64,000 nt of DNA from Streptomyces sp. NRRL F-5122. GTDB taxonomy: Bacteria; Actinomycetota; Actinomycetes; Streptomycetales; Streptomycetaceae. Positions 8,601 to 16,894 of this stretch are shown here, in pieces. How positions within the stretch are numbered: the stretch's first letter is position 1; every line of letters begins with the position of its first letter. The notes beneath the pieces were generated by a model. That model had not been told where the DNA came from. It was given only the letters and a program-made list of their open reading frames with translations, and searched no databases. The position numbers and the translations under genes were made by a program. Location of the stretch: positions 186,001-250,000 of the forward strand of contig NZ_LMWH01000290.1 in assembly GCF_001507435.1 (NCBI RefSeq). The letters are read 5' to 3'.

Positions 8601-9154
8601 TCCTTGCCGAAGATGTCCTGGTACTCGGCGGCGGCCTTCAGCGCCTCGTCGAAGTGGCCGAGGCGCAGCCGGGTCTGCACCTCGCCCGAGGGGCAGCCGG
8701 TGGAGGCGACGATCCCCTCGGACCACTGGGAGATCGTCTCCTTGTCCATACGCGGCCACTTCTGCAGCCAGCCCTCGGCGTACGCGTCCGAGGACAGGCG
8801 GAAGATGTTGTGCAGGCCGGTCCTGTTCACCGCCCACATCGTCTTGTGGGTGTAACCGCCGGAACCGGAGACGTCGTCTCTCTTCTGGTGCGGCTGGCCC
8901 CATTGGATCTTGCGCTTGTTGCGCCGGGACTCGGGCGCGACGTACGCCTCGATGCCGATGATCGGGGTGATCCCGGCCTTCTTCGCGGAGTGGAAGAAGT
9001 CGTACGCCCCGTGGAGGTTGCCGTGATCCGACATGGCGATGTGCGTCATGCCCATCTCGTTGCACGCGTTGAACATGTCCTTCAGCCGCGCGGCACCGTC
9101 CAGCAGCGAGTACTGGGTGTGGACGTGCAGGTGCGTGAACGGCGGCTTCGACAC
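5615..9154 (-). CDS. dnaE: DNA polymerase III alpha subunit
   Basis: The 1179-residue product is the replicative polymerase catalytic subunit. It begins with the PHP domain (FTHLHVHTQYSLLDGAARL at residues 6-24). The polymerase active site MPDVDIDFDERRR, carrying the catalytic aspartates, is near residues 414-426. Helix-hairpin-helix and OB-fold regions follow toward the C-terminus (about 820-1080). Length and motifs fit DnaE1 and not the shorter DnaE2/ImuC. I chose the GTG at 9154 because TGGAGG lies eight bases upstream; an in-frame ATG five codons earlier has no good site. It is a monocistronic housekeeping gene. The PHP domain keeps its His residues, so intrinsic 3'-5' proofreading is plausible, as known for the mycobacterial homologue. 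Confidence 0.98.
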   Translation of the reverse strand: MSKPPFTHLHVHTQYSLLDGAARLKDMFNACNEMGMTHIAMSDHGNLHGAYDFFHSAKKAGITPIIGIEAYVAPESRRNKRKIQWGQPHQKRDDVSGSGGYTHKTMWAVNRTGLHNIFRLSSDAYAEGWLQKWPRMDKETISQWSEGIVASTGCPSGEVQTRLRLGHFDEALKAAAEYQDIFGKDKYFLELMDHGIEIERRVRDGLLEIGRKLGIPPLVTNDSHYTYAHEAGAHDALLCIQTGKNLSDPDRFKFDGTGYYLKSTDEMYAVDSSDAWQEGCANTLLVAEMVDTTGMFEKRDLMPKFDIPEGYTEVTWFKEEVRRGMERRFPGGIPEDRQKQADYEMDVIISMGFPGYFLVVADFIMWAKNNGIAVGPGRGSAAGSIVAYAMGITDLDPIPHGLIFERFLNPERISMPDVDIDFDERRRVEVIRYVTEKYGADKVAMIGTYGTIKAKNAIKDSARVLGYPYAMGDRITKAMPADVLGKGIPLSGITDSSHPRYSEAGEVRGMYENEPDVKKVIDTAKGVEGLVRQMGVHAAGVIMSSETITEHVPVWVRHTDGVTITQWDYPSCESLGLLKMDFLGLRNLTIMDDAVKMVKSNKGADIDLLSLPLDDPKTFDLLQRGDTLGVFQFDGGPMRSLLRLMKPDNFEDISAVSALYRPGPMGMNSHTNYALRKNGQQEITPIHPELEEPLKEVLDVTYGLIVYQEQVQKAAQIIAGYSLGEADILRRVMGKKKPEELAKNFTIFQTGARKNGYSDEAIQALWDVLVPFAGYAFNKAHSAAYGLVSYWTAYLKANYPAEYMAGLLTSVKDDKDKSAVYLNECRRMGIKVLPPNVNESESNFAAQGDDVILFGLSAVRNVGTNVVESIIKCRKAKGKYATFPDYLDKVEAVVCNKRTTESLIKAGAFDTMGHTRKGLTAQYEPMIDNVVAVKRKEAEGQFDLFGGLGEEQSDEPGFGLDVAFTDEEWDKTYLLAQEREMLGLYVSDHPLFGLEHVLSDKADAGIAQLTGGEHADGAVVTIGGIISGLQRKMTKQGNAWAIATVEDLAGSIECMFFPATYQLVSTQLVEDAVVFVKGRLDKREDVPRLVAMELMVPDLSNAGTNAPVVLTIPATRVTPPMVSRLGEILSQHKGDSEVRIKLQGPRKTTVLRLDRHRVKPDPALYGDLKVLLGPSCLAG

Positions 9155-9481
9155 GGCTTCGGCCTCCAAGGAGAACGGACGTCAACGGGGGTCCGACAGG
9201 CTGCGGACAGTCTGGGGGACAGCGTCGAAGTCTATGCCTCGGCACTGACACCCGACGGCCTTCCACGCGTACCTTCATCCGGGGGACACGGACCACGCAC
9301 CCGCACCTTCGCGCGGCGGGCACCGGCCGTGCGCCCGTATCTTCATGCGACGGACACGGGCCTGACCGCCCGTGTCCTCGTGCGAGGGTCACGGGCACTC
9401 CCGCGTACCGTCGTCCGTTGGAAGGGGACGGACGCCCCGTCCCACACGTCACGCACCACCTGCACCTGGAGGCACCCAGCG
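9155..9481. other. Divergent intergenic region (dnaE / DUF2252 gene)
   Basis: This 327-base gap between the starts of two divergent genes has no supportable ORF. It holds the TGGAGG ribosome-binding sites of both genes at its edges and a five-unit degenerate tandem repeat at 9269-9416 (listed separately). Promoters for both genes must lie here, but I cannot place -35/-10 boxes with confidence. Confidence 0.7.
9269..9416 (+). repeat. Degenerate ~34-bp tandem repeat, five units
   Basis: The cores GTACCTTCATCC (9269), GCACCTTCGCGC (9303), GTATCTTCATGC (9337), GTGTCCTCGTGC (9372) and GTACCGTCGTCC (9405) recur at spacings of 34, 34, 35 and 33 bases. In the first four units a CGR-GG-CACGG-like segment follows the core. 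The array ends 65 bases before the start of the DUF2252 gene. Units are too diverged and too few for CRISPR. They could be operator sites or the remains of a tandem duplication. Confidence 0.6.
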
Positions 9482-10816
9482 ATGTCGGTCCCGCAGCTCA
9501 GCGCCGAGCAACGCGGCGAGGAGATCCTCGCCGTCTTCGACACCGCCTTCGGCGAGCTGCTCGCCGCCGACCCGGCCGCGTTCCGCGTGAAGTTCCGCAA
9601 GATGGCGGCTTCCGCGTTCGCGTTCTACCGGGGCACGGCGTGCCTCTTCTACCACGACCTCGACTCCGAGAAGCGCGGCGGCCCGTACCTGGACGACCGC
9701 ACCTCCCGGGTGTGGATCCACGGCGATCTGCACGGCGAGAACTTCGGCACGTACATGGACTCCACGGGCCGCCTGATCTTCAACGTGAACGACTTCGACG
9801 AGGCCTACGTCGGCCCCTTCACCTGGGACCTGAAGCGCTTCGCGGCCTCCATGGCGCTGATCGGGTACGCGAAGGCCCTCAGCGACGAGCAGATCACCGA
9901 GCTGGTGACGATCTACGCCGCGGCCTACCGCGAGCGCATCCACGCCCTCGCGACCGGCGCCAAGCGGGACGAGGTGCCGCCCTTCACGCTGGACACCGCG
10001 CAGGGCCCGCTCCTGGACGCGCTGCGCGACGCCCGCTCGCTGACCCGCTTCGGACTGCTGGACTCGATGACGGAGATCCGCGAGTTCGAGCGGCGGTTCG
10101 CGCCCGGCGGTGGCTCCATCGAGCTGGACGCCGCCACCCGCTACAAGGTGCTCGCCGCCTTCGACGGCTATCTGGAGACGCTGCCGGAGTCGTCCCTGGC
10201 GCGCCCGGACTCCTACCGCGTCAAGGACGTGGTCGGCCGCCGCGGCATCGGCATCGGCTCCGCGGGCCTGCCGTCCTACAACATCCTTCTCGAGGGCAAC
10301 AGCGACGCCCTGGAGAACGACGTGGTGATCTACATCAAGCAGGCCCAGACCCCGGCCGTCTCCCGTCACATCAGCGACCCGGCGATCCGCGACTACTTCC
10401 AGCACGAGGGCCACCGCACGGTGATCTCCCAACGGGCCCTGCAGGCGCACGCCGACCCGTGGCTGGGCTGGACCGAGCTGGACGGCTCGGGCCAGCTGGT
10501 CGCCGAGGTGTCGCCGTACGCCGTGGACCTGGACTGGGGCGACATCGACGACCCGGAGGAGATCGCTGCGGTCGTCGCCGACTTGGGCCGCGCCACGGCG
10601 GCCATGCACGCGGCGGCGGACGACCAGTCCGGCGAGTCCCTGGTGCCCTTCTCCACGGAGCGGGCCATCGACGCCGCGATCGCCGCCGACGAGCCGGGCT
10701 TCCCGGAACTGCTGACCGACTTCGCCCACGAGTACGGGGCACGCGCGCGTACCGACCACCAGATCTTCGTGGACCTGTTCCGCAACGGCCGGATCCCCGG
10801 CCTGCGGCCCTCCTAG
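9482..10816 (+). CDS. DUF2252 domain protein (kinase-like fold)
   Basis: The 444-residue product has the hallmark WIHGDLHGENFGTYMD and VNDFDEAYVGPFTWDLKR motifs, which resemble the catalytic and metal-binding loops of aminoglycoside-phosphotransferase-like kinases. Other conserved blocks are FRVKFRKMAASAFAFYRGTA near the N-terminus and the central RRGIGIGSAGLPSYNILLEG. DUF2252 proteins are of unknown function; small-molecule phosphotransfer is a structural inference. The ATG at 9482 has TGGAGG nine bases upstream; the enormous open frame running upstream from 5456 is a high-GC artefact antisense to dnaE. The next gene starts 83 bases downstream, after a hairpin. Confidence 0.88.
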   Translation: MSVPQLSAEQRGEEILAVFDTAFGELLAADPAAFRVKFRKMAASAFAFYRGTACLFYHDLDSEKRGGPYLDDRTSRVWIHGDLHGENFGTYMDSTGRLIFNVNDFDEAYVGPFTWDLKRFAASMALIGYAKALSDEQITELVTIYAAAYRERIHALATGAKRDEVPPFTLDTAQGPLLDALRDARSLTRFGLLDSMTEIREFERRFAPGGGSIELDAATRYKVLAAFDGYLETLPESSLARPDSYRVKDVVGRRGIGIGSAGLPSYNILLEGNSDALENDVVIYIKQAQTPAVSRHISDPAIRDYFQHEGHRTVISQRALQAHADPWLGWTELDGSGQLVAEVSPYAVDLDWGDIDDPEEIAAVVADLGRATAAMHAAADDQSGESLVPFSTERAIDAAIAADEPGFPELLTDFAHEYGARARTDHQIFVDLFRNGRIPGLRPS

Positions 10817-10832
10817 CCGAAAGGGCGCACAA

Positions 10833-10879
10833 CGCTCCCGTAACACCTGGCCCCCCTTTAAGGGCCCCTTACGGGAGCG
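10833..10879 (+). terminator. Hairpin after DUF2252 gene / leader of membrane gene
   Basis: An 11-bp stem, CGCTCCCGTAA (10833-10843) with TTACGGGAGCG (10869-10879), encloses a second GGCCCC...GGGGCC-type stem. It starts 16 bases after the DUF2252 stop and ends 20 bases before the next ATG. It most likely terminates the upstream gene but could also structure the leader of the downstream one. Confidence 0.6.
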
Positions 10880-10899
10880 CATGCGACACTCTCACCGCT

Positions 10900-11664
10900 A
10901 TGGACATATCCGGGACCCAGCTCAGAGCCGTGCGCGCGGCGCTGTTCACGGCCGTGGTCGTGACGCTCAGCACCGCGTCGCACGTGCTGCTGTCCGAGGT
11001 CCCGCTGCCGATGGGGACGGTCGCCGCGATCGCCGGCGCCGTCTTCGTCGTGGCCTACGCGCTGGCGGGCCGCGAGCGCGGCTTCGGGAAGATCGCGGCC
11101 CTGCTGGTGCCCCTGGAGCTCACCGCGGACACGGTGTTCACCGCGGGCCAGCACGCCTGCTACGGCAGGGCGGGCGGCCCGGTCACCGGTCCACTGCGCT
11201 CGGTCGGCCTGGACGTACTGTGCAGCGGCGGCACCGTGGGCACACCGCTGACCCGGGTCACCGGCACCGGCACCGACCGGGTCGCGGCGCTGCTCGCGCA
11301 GGCGGATCCGGCCACCGCCTGGCTGCTGCTCGCCGCGCATGTCGGTGTGGGGCTCCTCGCGGCCGCCTGGCTGCGCAGGGGCGAGCGGGCGCTGGCCGAC
11401 CTGCTGCGCGCCGCGGCCGCCACCACCTTCCGGCCGCTGCTGGTCGCCGTCGCCGCGGTCTCGGTGCGGCTCTCCCCCCGCACGCCGGGCCCCGCGCCCC
11501 GCCCACCGCGCCGTCACCACGCGTACCCGCCTGTTCGTGCACTCCCTGGGACGGCGGGGTCCCCCGCGCTCGGTCGCCTTCGCCTGAACCACCCGAGCAC
11601 CGGAAGACCCCCACCCATCCCGCGCACCGCACGTGCGCACATCCCCATGGAGAGCACCCGATGA
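10900..11664 (+). CDS. Membrane protein coupled to DsbA-like gene; possible C-terminal frameshift
   Basis: The frame from ATG 10900 gives about five hydrophobic segments: VRAALFTAVVVTLSTASHVLL, PMGTVAAIAGAVFVVAYALA, IAALLVPLELTADTVFTAG, ATAWLLLAAHVGVGLLAAAWL and FRPLLVAVAAVSVRL. Cysteines occur in QHACYG and DVLCSGG. The last 65 residues are a proline/arginine-rich tail without character. A +1 shift at the C6 run (11474-11479) would instead end the protein at 11587 with TRTRLFVHSLGRRGPPRSVA, which resembles C-termini I recall from related streptomycete membrane proteins. As read, the stop overlaps the next start as ATGA. A thiol-redox partner role is inferred only from the neighbouring gene. 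Confidence 0.62.
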   Translation: MDISGTQLRAVRAALFTAVVVTLSTASHVLLSEVPLPMGTVAAIAGAVFVVAYALAGRERGFGKIAALLVPLELTADTVFTAGQHACYGRAGGPVTGPLRSVGLDVLCSGGTVGTPLTRVTGTGTDRVAALLAQADPATAWLLLAAHVGVGLLAAAWLRRGERALADLLRAAAATTFRPLLVAVAAVSVRLSPRTPGPAPRPPRRHHAYPPVRALPGTAGSPALGRLRLNHPSTGRPPPIPRTARAHIPMESTR

Positions 11665-12473
11665 GCAAGCGCAACGCCCAGGAGGCGAAGACGGCGGCCC
11701 GTGAGCGGCTGCGTCAGGAGCGCGAGCGCCAGGCCAAACGCGACAAGGCGAAGCGTCAGGTCATCGTCGCCGCCTCGGTCGTCGCGGTCCTGGCCGCCGC
11801 CGGCGGCATAGGTTACGCCGTCGTCCAGAACAACAAGCCCGGCTACTGGGAGGCGGCCAAGGACGACAAGCTCGTCAAGCCGGCCAACACCAGCGGCACC
11901 AACGGCACGACCGTCGTCATCGGCAAGAGCACCGCCCCGAAGACCCTCGAGATGTACGAGGACCCGCGCTGCCCGATCTGCGCCCAGTTCGAGCAGACCG
12001 TCGGCGCGACCGTGAAGAAGGACGTCGACGACGGCAAGTTCAAGATCCAGTACTTCGGCGCCTCGTTCATCGACAACAACTCCCAGGGCGAGGGTTCCAA
12101 GAACGCCCTGAGCGCCATGGGCGCCGCACTGAACGTGAGCCCCGAGGCCTTCCTCGAGTACAAGACGGCGCTCTACTCCAAGCAGTGGCACCCCGACGAG
12201 ACCGACGACAAGTTCAAGGACGACAGCTACCTGATCAAGGTCGCTGACACCGTGTCCGCCCTCAAGGGCAATGCCGCCTTCCAGAAGGCCGTGAAGGACG
12301 GCACCTACGACAAGTGGGCGCTGGACATGTCCGACGTCTTCAACAAGAGCGGTGTGCAGGGCACTCCGACCCTGAAGATGGACGGCAAGACGATCACCGG
12401 CTCCGACGGCCAGAACGCGCCCATGACCGTGGCGGAGTTCACCACGGCGATCGACAAGGCGACCCAGGGCTGA
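11661..12473 (+). CDS. Membrane-anchored DsbA-like thioredoxin-fold protein
   Basis: The 270-residue product begins with a charged cytoplasmic segment (about 1-32), then one membrane anchor (VIVAASVVAVLAAAGGIGYAV, about 33-53), then an extracytoplasmic domain. That domain carries TLEMYEDPRCPICAQFE, i.e. a CPIC active site, and a cis-proline loop in GVQGTPTLKMDG. This is the Actinobacteria-type DsbA/mycobacterial MPT-like layout, active in oxidising or isomerising disulfides outside the membrane. GGAGAG lies about ten bases before the ATG, which overlaps the preceding stop. A 15-bp terminator hairpin follows. The fold is clear; the direction of its redox activity is not visible. Confidence 0.9.
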   Translation: MSKRNAQEAKTAARERLRQERERQAKRDKAKRQVIVAASVVAVLAAAGGIGYAVVQNNKPGYWEAAKDDKLVKPANTSGTNGTTVVIGKSTAPKTLEMYEDPRCPICAQFEQTVGATVKKDVDDGKFKIQYFGASFIDNNSQGEGSKNALSAMGAALNVSPEAFLEYKTALYSKQWHPDETDDKFKDDSYLIKVADTVSALKGNAAFQKAVKDGTYDKWALDMSDVFNKSGVQGTPTLKMDGKTITGSDGQNAPMTVAEFTTAIDKATQG

Positions 12474-12512
12474 CCCCCGGCCCCGGCGGTCCGGCCCCGG
12501 GGTCCGGAGGAC

Positions 12513-12549
12513 AAAGAGCGGGCGAACTTTCCATGTTCGCCCGCTCTTT
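12513..12549 (+). terminator. Terminator after DsbA-like gene
   Basis: A perfect 15-bp inverted repeat (AAAGAGCGGGCGAAC / GTTCGCCCGCTCTTT) with a seven-base loop lies 40 bases after the stop codon. It is followed closely by the start region of the phosphatase gene. Confidence 0.88.
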
Positions 12550-12578
12550 ATGCGTACCGGTCAGTAATCTGATCGGCC

Positions 12579-14240
12579 GTGACCAGTCGATACAGATCAT
12601 CCGAGAGTGGCAATTCCCTCTCCCCGCGCCGCCGTACGGTCGTCAAGGCCGCTGCCGCCACCGCCGTCCTGGGTGTTCCGATCGCCGCCGCCCTCCCGGC
12701 CCGTGCCGCCACCGACGCGCCCGCCTTCCTGCACGGCGTGGCCTCGGGCGACCCGCTGCCGGACGGCGTTCTGCTGTGGACCCGGGTGACGCCCACCGCC
12801 GAGGCACTGCCCGGATCCGGGACCGGCCCGGACACCGAGGTCGGCTGGGTCATCGCCAGGGACAAGGCGCTGACCGACATCGTCGCCAAGGGGTCCGTCA
12901 CCGCCACCGCCGCCTCCGACCACACGGTCAAGGCCGACGTTCGCGGTCTCGCGCCCGCCACGGACTACTGGTTCCGCTTCTCCGCCGGCGACACCGACTC
13001 CCCCGTCGCCCGCACCCGCACGGCCCCGGCCGCGGGCGCCACGGTGCCCGGACTGCGTTTCGGCGTGGTCTCCTGCGCCAACTGGGAGGCCGGCTACTTC
13101 TCGGCGTACCGCCACCTGGCCGCCCGCGGCGACCTGGACGCGTGGCTGCACCTGGGCGACTACATCTACGAGTACAAGAGCGGTGAGTACGGGACCCGCG
13201 GCACGGTCGTCCGCCCGCACTCCCCGGCCCACGAGATCATCACGCTCGCCGACTACCGTGTCCGGCACGCCCGTTACAAGACCGACCCCGACCTCCAGGC
13301 CCTGCACCACAAGGCGCCGGTCATCGCGATCTGGGACGACCACGAGTTCGCCGACAACGCCTGGTCGGGCGGCGCGGTCAACCACGCCGAGGGTGCCGAG
13401 GGCACCTGGACCTCCCGCAAGGCGGCCGCCAAGCAGGCGTACTTCGAGTGGATGCCGGTCCGCCCGGCGGTCGAGGGCACCACCTACCGCCGGCTGCGCT
13501 TCGGCAGGCTCGCCGACCTCTCGCTGCTCGACCTGCGCTCCTTCCGCTCGCAGCAGGCGTCCACGGCGAGCGGTTCGGTCGACGACCCGAACCGCACCAT
13601 CACGGGACGCGCGCAGCTCGACTGGCTGAAGGCGGGCCTGAAGTCCTCGGACACCACCTGGCGGCTGGTCGGCAACTCGGTGATGATCTCGCCCTTCGCC
13701 GTCGGCTCGCTCACCGCCGACCTGCTCAAGCCGCTGGCGAAGCTGCTGGGCCTGCCGCAGGAGGGCATCGCCCTCAACACCGACCAGTGGGACGGCTACA
13801 CGGACGACCGCCGGGAACTCCTCGCCCACCTGCGGGACAACGCCATCCGCAACACGGTCTTCCTGACCGGCGACATCCACATGGCGTGGGCCAACGACAT
13901 ACCCGTCGACGCCGGTACGTATCCGCTGTCCCCCTCGGCCGGCACCGAGTTCGTGGTCACATCGGTCACCTCCGACAACCTCGACGACATCGTCAAGGTC
14001 CCCGAGGGCACCGTCTCCGCGCTGGCCTCACCGGTCATCCGCGCGGCCAACCGGCACGTCCAGTGGGTGGACACCGATCGCCACGGTTACGGAGTCCTGG
14101 ACATCACCGCCGAGCGGGCGCAGATGGACTACTACGTCCTGTCCGACCGCACCAACCCGAACGCCACCTCCTCGTGGGCGCGTTCGTACCGCACCCGCAG
14201 CGGCACGCAGAAGGTGGAGCGCACCTACGACCCGGTGTGA
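12579..14240 (+). CDS. phoD: Tat-exported PhoD-family alkaline phosphatase/phosphodiesterase
   Basis: The 553-residue product has a twin-arginine signal ([20 protein letters not shown], with cleavage likely after ALPARA near residue 43) and an N-terminal fibronectin-like domain. The PhoD metallophosphatase domain follows with metal-ligand motifs [30 protein letters not shown] and [10 protein letters not shown]. PhoD enzymes release phosphate from monoesters and diesters outside the cell, with Ca2+ and Fe3+ as cofactors. The GTG at 12579 lies eight bases after TAATCT (12565-12570), so the message could be nearly leaderless. PhoP control is known for streptomycete phoD, and one GTTCGCC unit occurs at 12535 inside the terminator arm, but I do not see a full PHO-box array. 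Confidence 0.92.
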   Translation: MTSRYRSSESGNSLSPRRRTVVKAAAATAVLGVPIAAALPARAATDAPAFLHGVASGDPLPDGVLLWTRVTPTAEALPGSGTGPDTEVGWVIARDKALTDIVAKGSVTATAASDHTVKADVRGLAPATDYWFRFSAGDTDSPVARTRTAPAAGATVPGLRFGVVSCANWEAGYFSAYRHLAARGDLDAWLHLGDYIYEYKSGEYGTRGTVVRPHSPAHEIITLADYRVRHARYKTDPDLQALHHKAPVIAIWDDHEFADNAWSGGAVNHAEGAEGTWTSRKAAAKQAYFEWMPVRPAVEGTTYRRLRFGRLADLSLLDLRSFRSQQASTASGSVDDPNRTITGRAQLDWLKAGLKSSDTTWRLVGNSVMISPFAVGSLTADLLKPLAKLLGLPQEGIALNTDQWDGYTDDRRELLAHLRDNAIRNTVFLTGDIHMAWANDIPVDAGTYPLSPSAGTEFVVTSVTSDNLDDIVKVPEGTVSALASPVIRAANRHVQWVDTDRHGYGVLDITAERAQMDYYVLSDRTNPNATSSWARSYRTRSGTQKVERTYDPV

Positions 14241-14280
14241 TCCTCGCCCCGCGCGATGTGATCCAGGCAGGCAAGTCCGC

Positions 14281-14850
14281 TCACAGGCTGTCGAGGAAGC
14301 CGAGCGCCACCCGCCAGGTGGCCTCGGCCGCCTCCTCGTCCCAGTCCGGCAGACCGGGGTCGGTGTAGAGGTGGCCGGCGCCCGCGTAACGGTAGATCTC
14401 CACGTCGGCTCCCGCTCTGCCCATCTGCAGGTACCAGGCGCTCAGCCAGTCGTCCGTCTCGAACGGGTCGGGCTCCGCGACGTGCAGCTGGACCGGCAGG
14501 TCGTCCACCGAGGCGGTCGGCGCGATGTCCGAGGTGCCGTGCAGCAGCAGAAGCCCACGGGCCTTGCTGTCGCCGAGAGCCAGGGTCTGCGCGGTGGCGG
14601 CGCCCAGTGAGAACCCCGCGTACACGAGCTCTCGCTCCGAGTACGGCGCAGCGGCCAGGACGGCTCGCTTGAGCAGCTCCTCCTTGCCGATCTCGTCCTT
14701 GAACGCCATGCCCTCCTCGACCGTCTCGAAGGTGCGGCCGTCGAACAAGTCGGGGGTCCACACCTCGTGCCCGGCGGCGCGGAGCCGGTCGGCGGCGGCC
14801 CGGACGGCCGGCCGCAGTCCGTACGTCGAGTGGAAGAGCATGATGTTCAT
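14281..14850 (-). CDS. Dienelactone-hydrolase-family alpha/beta hydrolase
   Basis: The 189-residue product starts MNIMLFHSTYGLRPAVRAAA, and a nucleophile elbow VYAGFSLGAATAQTLA gives Ser instead of the Cys of classical dienelactone hydrolase. An acidic residue in HVAEPDPFETDDW and a His in YAGAGHLYTDPGLPDWDEEAA complete a triad. It is cytoplasmic with no signal peptide. The substrate is unknown; Ser in place of Cys argues for a general esterase. It ends convergently with the phosphatase gene 40 bases away. Confidence 0.85.
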   Translation of the reverse strand: MNIMLFHSTYGLRPAVRAAADRLRAAGHEVWTPDLFDGRTFETVEEGMAFKDEIGKEELLKRAVLAAAPYSERELVYAGFSLGAATAQTLALGDSKARGLLLLHGTSDIAPTASVDDLPVQLHVAEPDPFETDDWLSAWYLQMGRAGADVEIYRYAGAGHLYTDPGLPDWDEEAAEATWRVALGFLDSL

Positions 14851-14954
14851 GAGTCCATCGTGCCAGCCGTTACGGACCGTGCCGTGGCCGGCGTGTTCCG
14901 GGGTGGATCCGGGTCACATGTTCATCATGGCTTCGTGCGGTTACGTTCGAAGGC

Positions 14955-16058
14955 ATGGAGAACGTACTGCGCCCGGTGATCGTCGTCGGCGGCACGGTCG
15001 TGCTCACACTGCTCATCGGGTGGGGCACGGACATCCTGCTGCGCAAGGCGAACGGCCGGCACCCCGAGACGCCCCTGTGGGGCCTGCTCCGTCGCGGCCG
15101 CATCCCCTACCAGCTCGTCCTGTGCGCCGCCCTGCTGAGAGGTTCCTACGACGAGGCGAAACTCCTCGAGGAGCATCGGGTCGGGGTCGGCCGGACCCTG
15201 ACGCTGGTGCTGATCGGTGCGGCCGCGTGGCTGGTGATTCGGATCGCCGCCGCGATCGTCGAGACCTCGTACACCCGCTACGCCCGCGCCCACCACGATG
15301 CGGCCCGGGTCCGCCGTGTGCGCACCCAGGTGTCGCTGATCATGCGGGTGGTGGCGGCCGTGGTCGGCGTGATGGCGGTCTCCGCCATGCTGCTGACGTT
15401 CCCCGCGATGCGCGCGGCCGGCGCCTCGCTGCTGGCGTCGGCCGGCATCCTCGGCATCGTCGCCGGTGTCGCCGCGCAGTCCACGCTCGCCAACCTCTTC
15501 GCCGGTCTGCAGATCGCGTTCGGCGACATGGTGCGGCTCGGCGACACGGTCGTGGTGGACGGCGAGTGGGGCACGGTCGACGAGATCACGCTCACCTTCC
15601 TCACGGTGCGGACGTGGGACGAGCGCCGGATCACCATGCCGGTGTCGTACTTCACCTCGAAACCGTTCGAGAACTGGTCGCGCGGCAGCCCGCAGATGAC
15701 GGGCATCGTCTACTTCCACGTCGACCACGCCGCGCCCGTGGAGGCGATGCGCGAAAGGCTCCGCGACATCCTGCGCGAGTGCCCGGCCTGGGACGGCCGC
15801 GCCCTCGGTCTCCAGGTCACCGACACGACGCCCAACACCATGCAGGTACGGGCGCTGGTGACGGCGAAGGACCCGGACGACATCTGGACGGTCCGGGTCA
15901 CGGTCCGCGAACAGATGATCCGCTGGCTGACGGAAGAGCACCCCTACGCACTGCCGCGGGTCAACACGGCGGACGCGGTGCCCCCGCCCGGCGCGAACGG
16001 CCACAGGTCGCCCGAAGCGGCCCGCAGGGCGTACGAGTCGCGGACGAGCCGGGGCTGA
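14955..16058 (+). CDS. Small-conductance mechanosensitive channel (MscS family)
   Basis: The 367-residue product has three or four transmembrane helices: VIVVGGTVVLTLLIGW, LTLVLIGAAAWLVIRIAAAI and VVAAVVGVMAVSAMLLTFP. The pore-lining helix follows as ASAGILGIVAGVAAQSTLANLFAGLQIAFGDMVRLGD, then the MscS beta domain (VVVDGEWGTVDEITLTFLTVRTWDERRITMPVSYF). The channel opens when membrane tension rises and lets solutes out during osmotic downshock. The ATG at 14955 is 104 bases from the divergent hydrolase gene. The C-terminal tail is basic and short. Confidence 0.92.
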   Translation: MENVLRPVIVVGGTVVLTLLIGWGTDILLRKANGRHPETPLWGLLRRGRIPYQLVLCAALLRGSYDEAKLLEEHRVGVGRTLTLVLIGAAAWLVIRIAAAIVETSYTRYARAHHDAARVRRVRTQVSLIMRVVAAVVGVMAVSAMLLTFPAMRAAGASLLASAGILGIVAGVAAQSTLANLFAGLQIAFGDMVRLGDTVVVDGEWGTVDEITLTFLTVRTWDERRITMPVSYFTSKPFENWSRGSPQMTGIVYFHVDHAAPVEAMRERLRDILRECPAWDGRALGLQVTDTTPNTMQVRALVTAKDPDDIWTVRVTVREQMIRWLTEEHPYALPRVNTADAVPPPGANGHRSPEAARRAYESRTSRG

Positions 16059-16070
16059 GGCGCCGGGCCG

Positions 16071-16811
16071 TCAGTGCCCCCGTTCGGCACCGCCGTTGAC
16101 CTGGATCACCTGTGCGGTGATGTGTCCCGCTCCGTGGGACGCCAGCCAGTGCAGGGTCTCGGCGATGTCGCCGGGCGTCCCGGCGCGGCCGGTCGACGTC
16201 TCCGCGATGAGTCGTTCGCGCCGCGCCGGGTTCATCGCGTCGCCGAAGAACCCGGTGTCCTCGACATAGCCGGGCGCGACCACGTTCACCGTGATCCCGC
16301 GCGGTCCCAGTTCGCGGGCCAGATCGAAGGCGTACGGGTGCAGCGCCGCCTTGGACCCGGCGTACGCCCCGCTGCCTGAGCCCCGGTAGGCGGCGATGGA
16401 GCTGAGGAACAGCACGCGCCCGCCGGGCGAGGCGAGCCGCTCGCGCAGGGCCTCCGTGAGCAGGGTCGCGGTCAGCACGTTCAGCCGGAAGTTGACGGTC
16501 CAGGTGTGCGCCACGGCGTCGAGCACGTCCTCGGAGCCGGCCGCGGGCTCCAGATTGCCCGCTCCGCCCGCGCTGTTGACGAGGACGTCCACGGTGCCGA
16601 GCTCGTCGGCCACGAAGCGGGCGACCCCGCGCACCGCGCCGGGGTCGCTCAGGTCGGCCGCGTAGGTGAGCGCGCCGGGCACCTCGGCCTTCTCCAGCAC
16701 CTCCGCACGCCGGCCGAGGAGCAGCACCCGATCCCCGTCCGACGCGAACGCCCGCGCCGCCGCCAGCCCGATCCCCGTGCCGCCACCACTGATCACCACA
16801 TTGCGCGCCAT
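16071..16811 (-). CDS. SDR family oxidoreductase
   Basis: The 246-residue product has the classical short-chain dehydrogenase motifs: cofactor loop ISGGGTGIGLAAARAF at the N-terminus, VDVLVNSAGG, VLFLSSIAAY with the catalytic Ser, and YAGSKAAL with the catalytic Tyr-xxx-Lys. Arg in LLLGRRAEVL after beta-2 favours NADP(H). The substrate is not evident; the fold is shared with 3-oxoacyl-ACP reductases. I start at ATG 16811, which gives the normal N-terminus; a TTG five codons upstream is an alternative and neither has a strong ribosome-binding site. It ends 12 bases from the convergent MscS gene. Confidence 0.87.
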   Translation of the reverse strand: MARNVVISGGGTGIGLAAARAFASDGDRVLLLGRRAEVLEKAEVPGALTYAADLSDPGAVRGVARFVADELGTVDVLVNSAGGAGNLEPAAGSEDVLDAVAHTWTVNFRLNVLTATLLTEALRERLASPGGRVLFLSSIAAYRGSGSGAYAGSKAALHPYAFDLARELGPRGITVNVVAPGYVEDTGFFGDAMNPARRERLIAETSTGRAGTPGDIAETLHWLASHGAGHITAQVIQVNGGAERGH

Positions 16812-16894
16812 GATCCGATCGTACAAAGCCGGGCATCCGCGGGACGGTTGTTTCCCCCGGGCACCCGGGACGCGTCGCCGGCCCGGCGCGGCGG

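Noticed and set aside
9269..9416. Possible CRISPR array
   Set aside because: Repeat units are too diverged, there are no distinct spacers of uniform length and no cas genes are present.
5456..9481. A huge plus-strand open frame that reaches into the DUF2252 gene
   Set aside because: It runs antisense to dnaE for most of its length. Its translation is Arg/Val/Leu/His noise without motifs; only the part from 9482 has a ribosome-binding site and conserved motifs.
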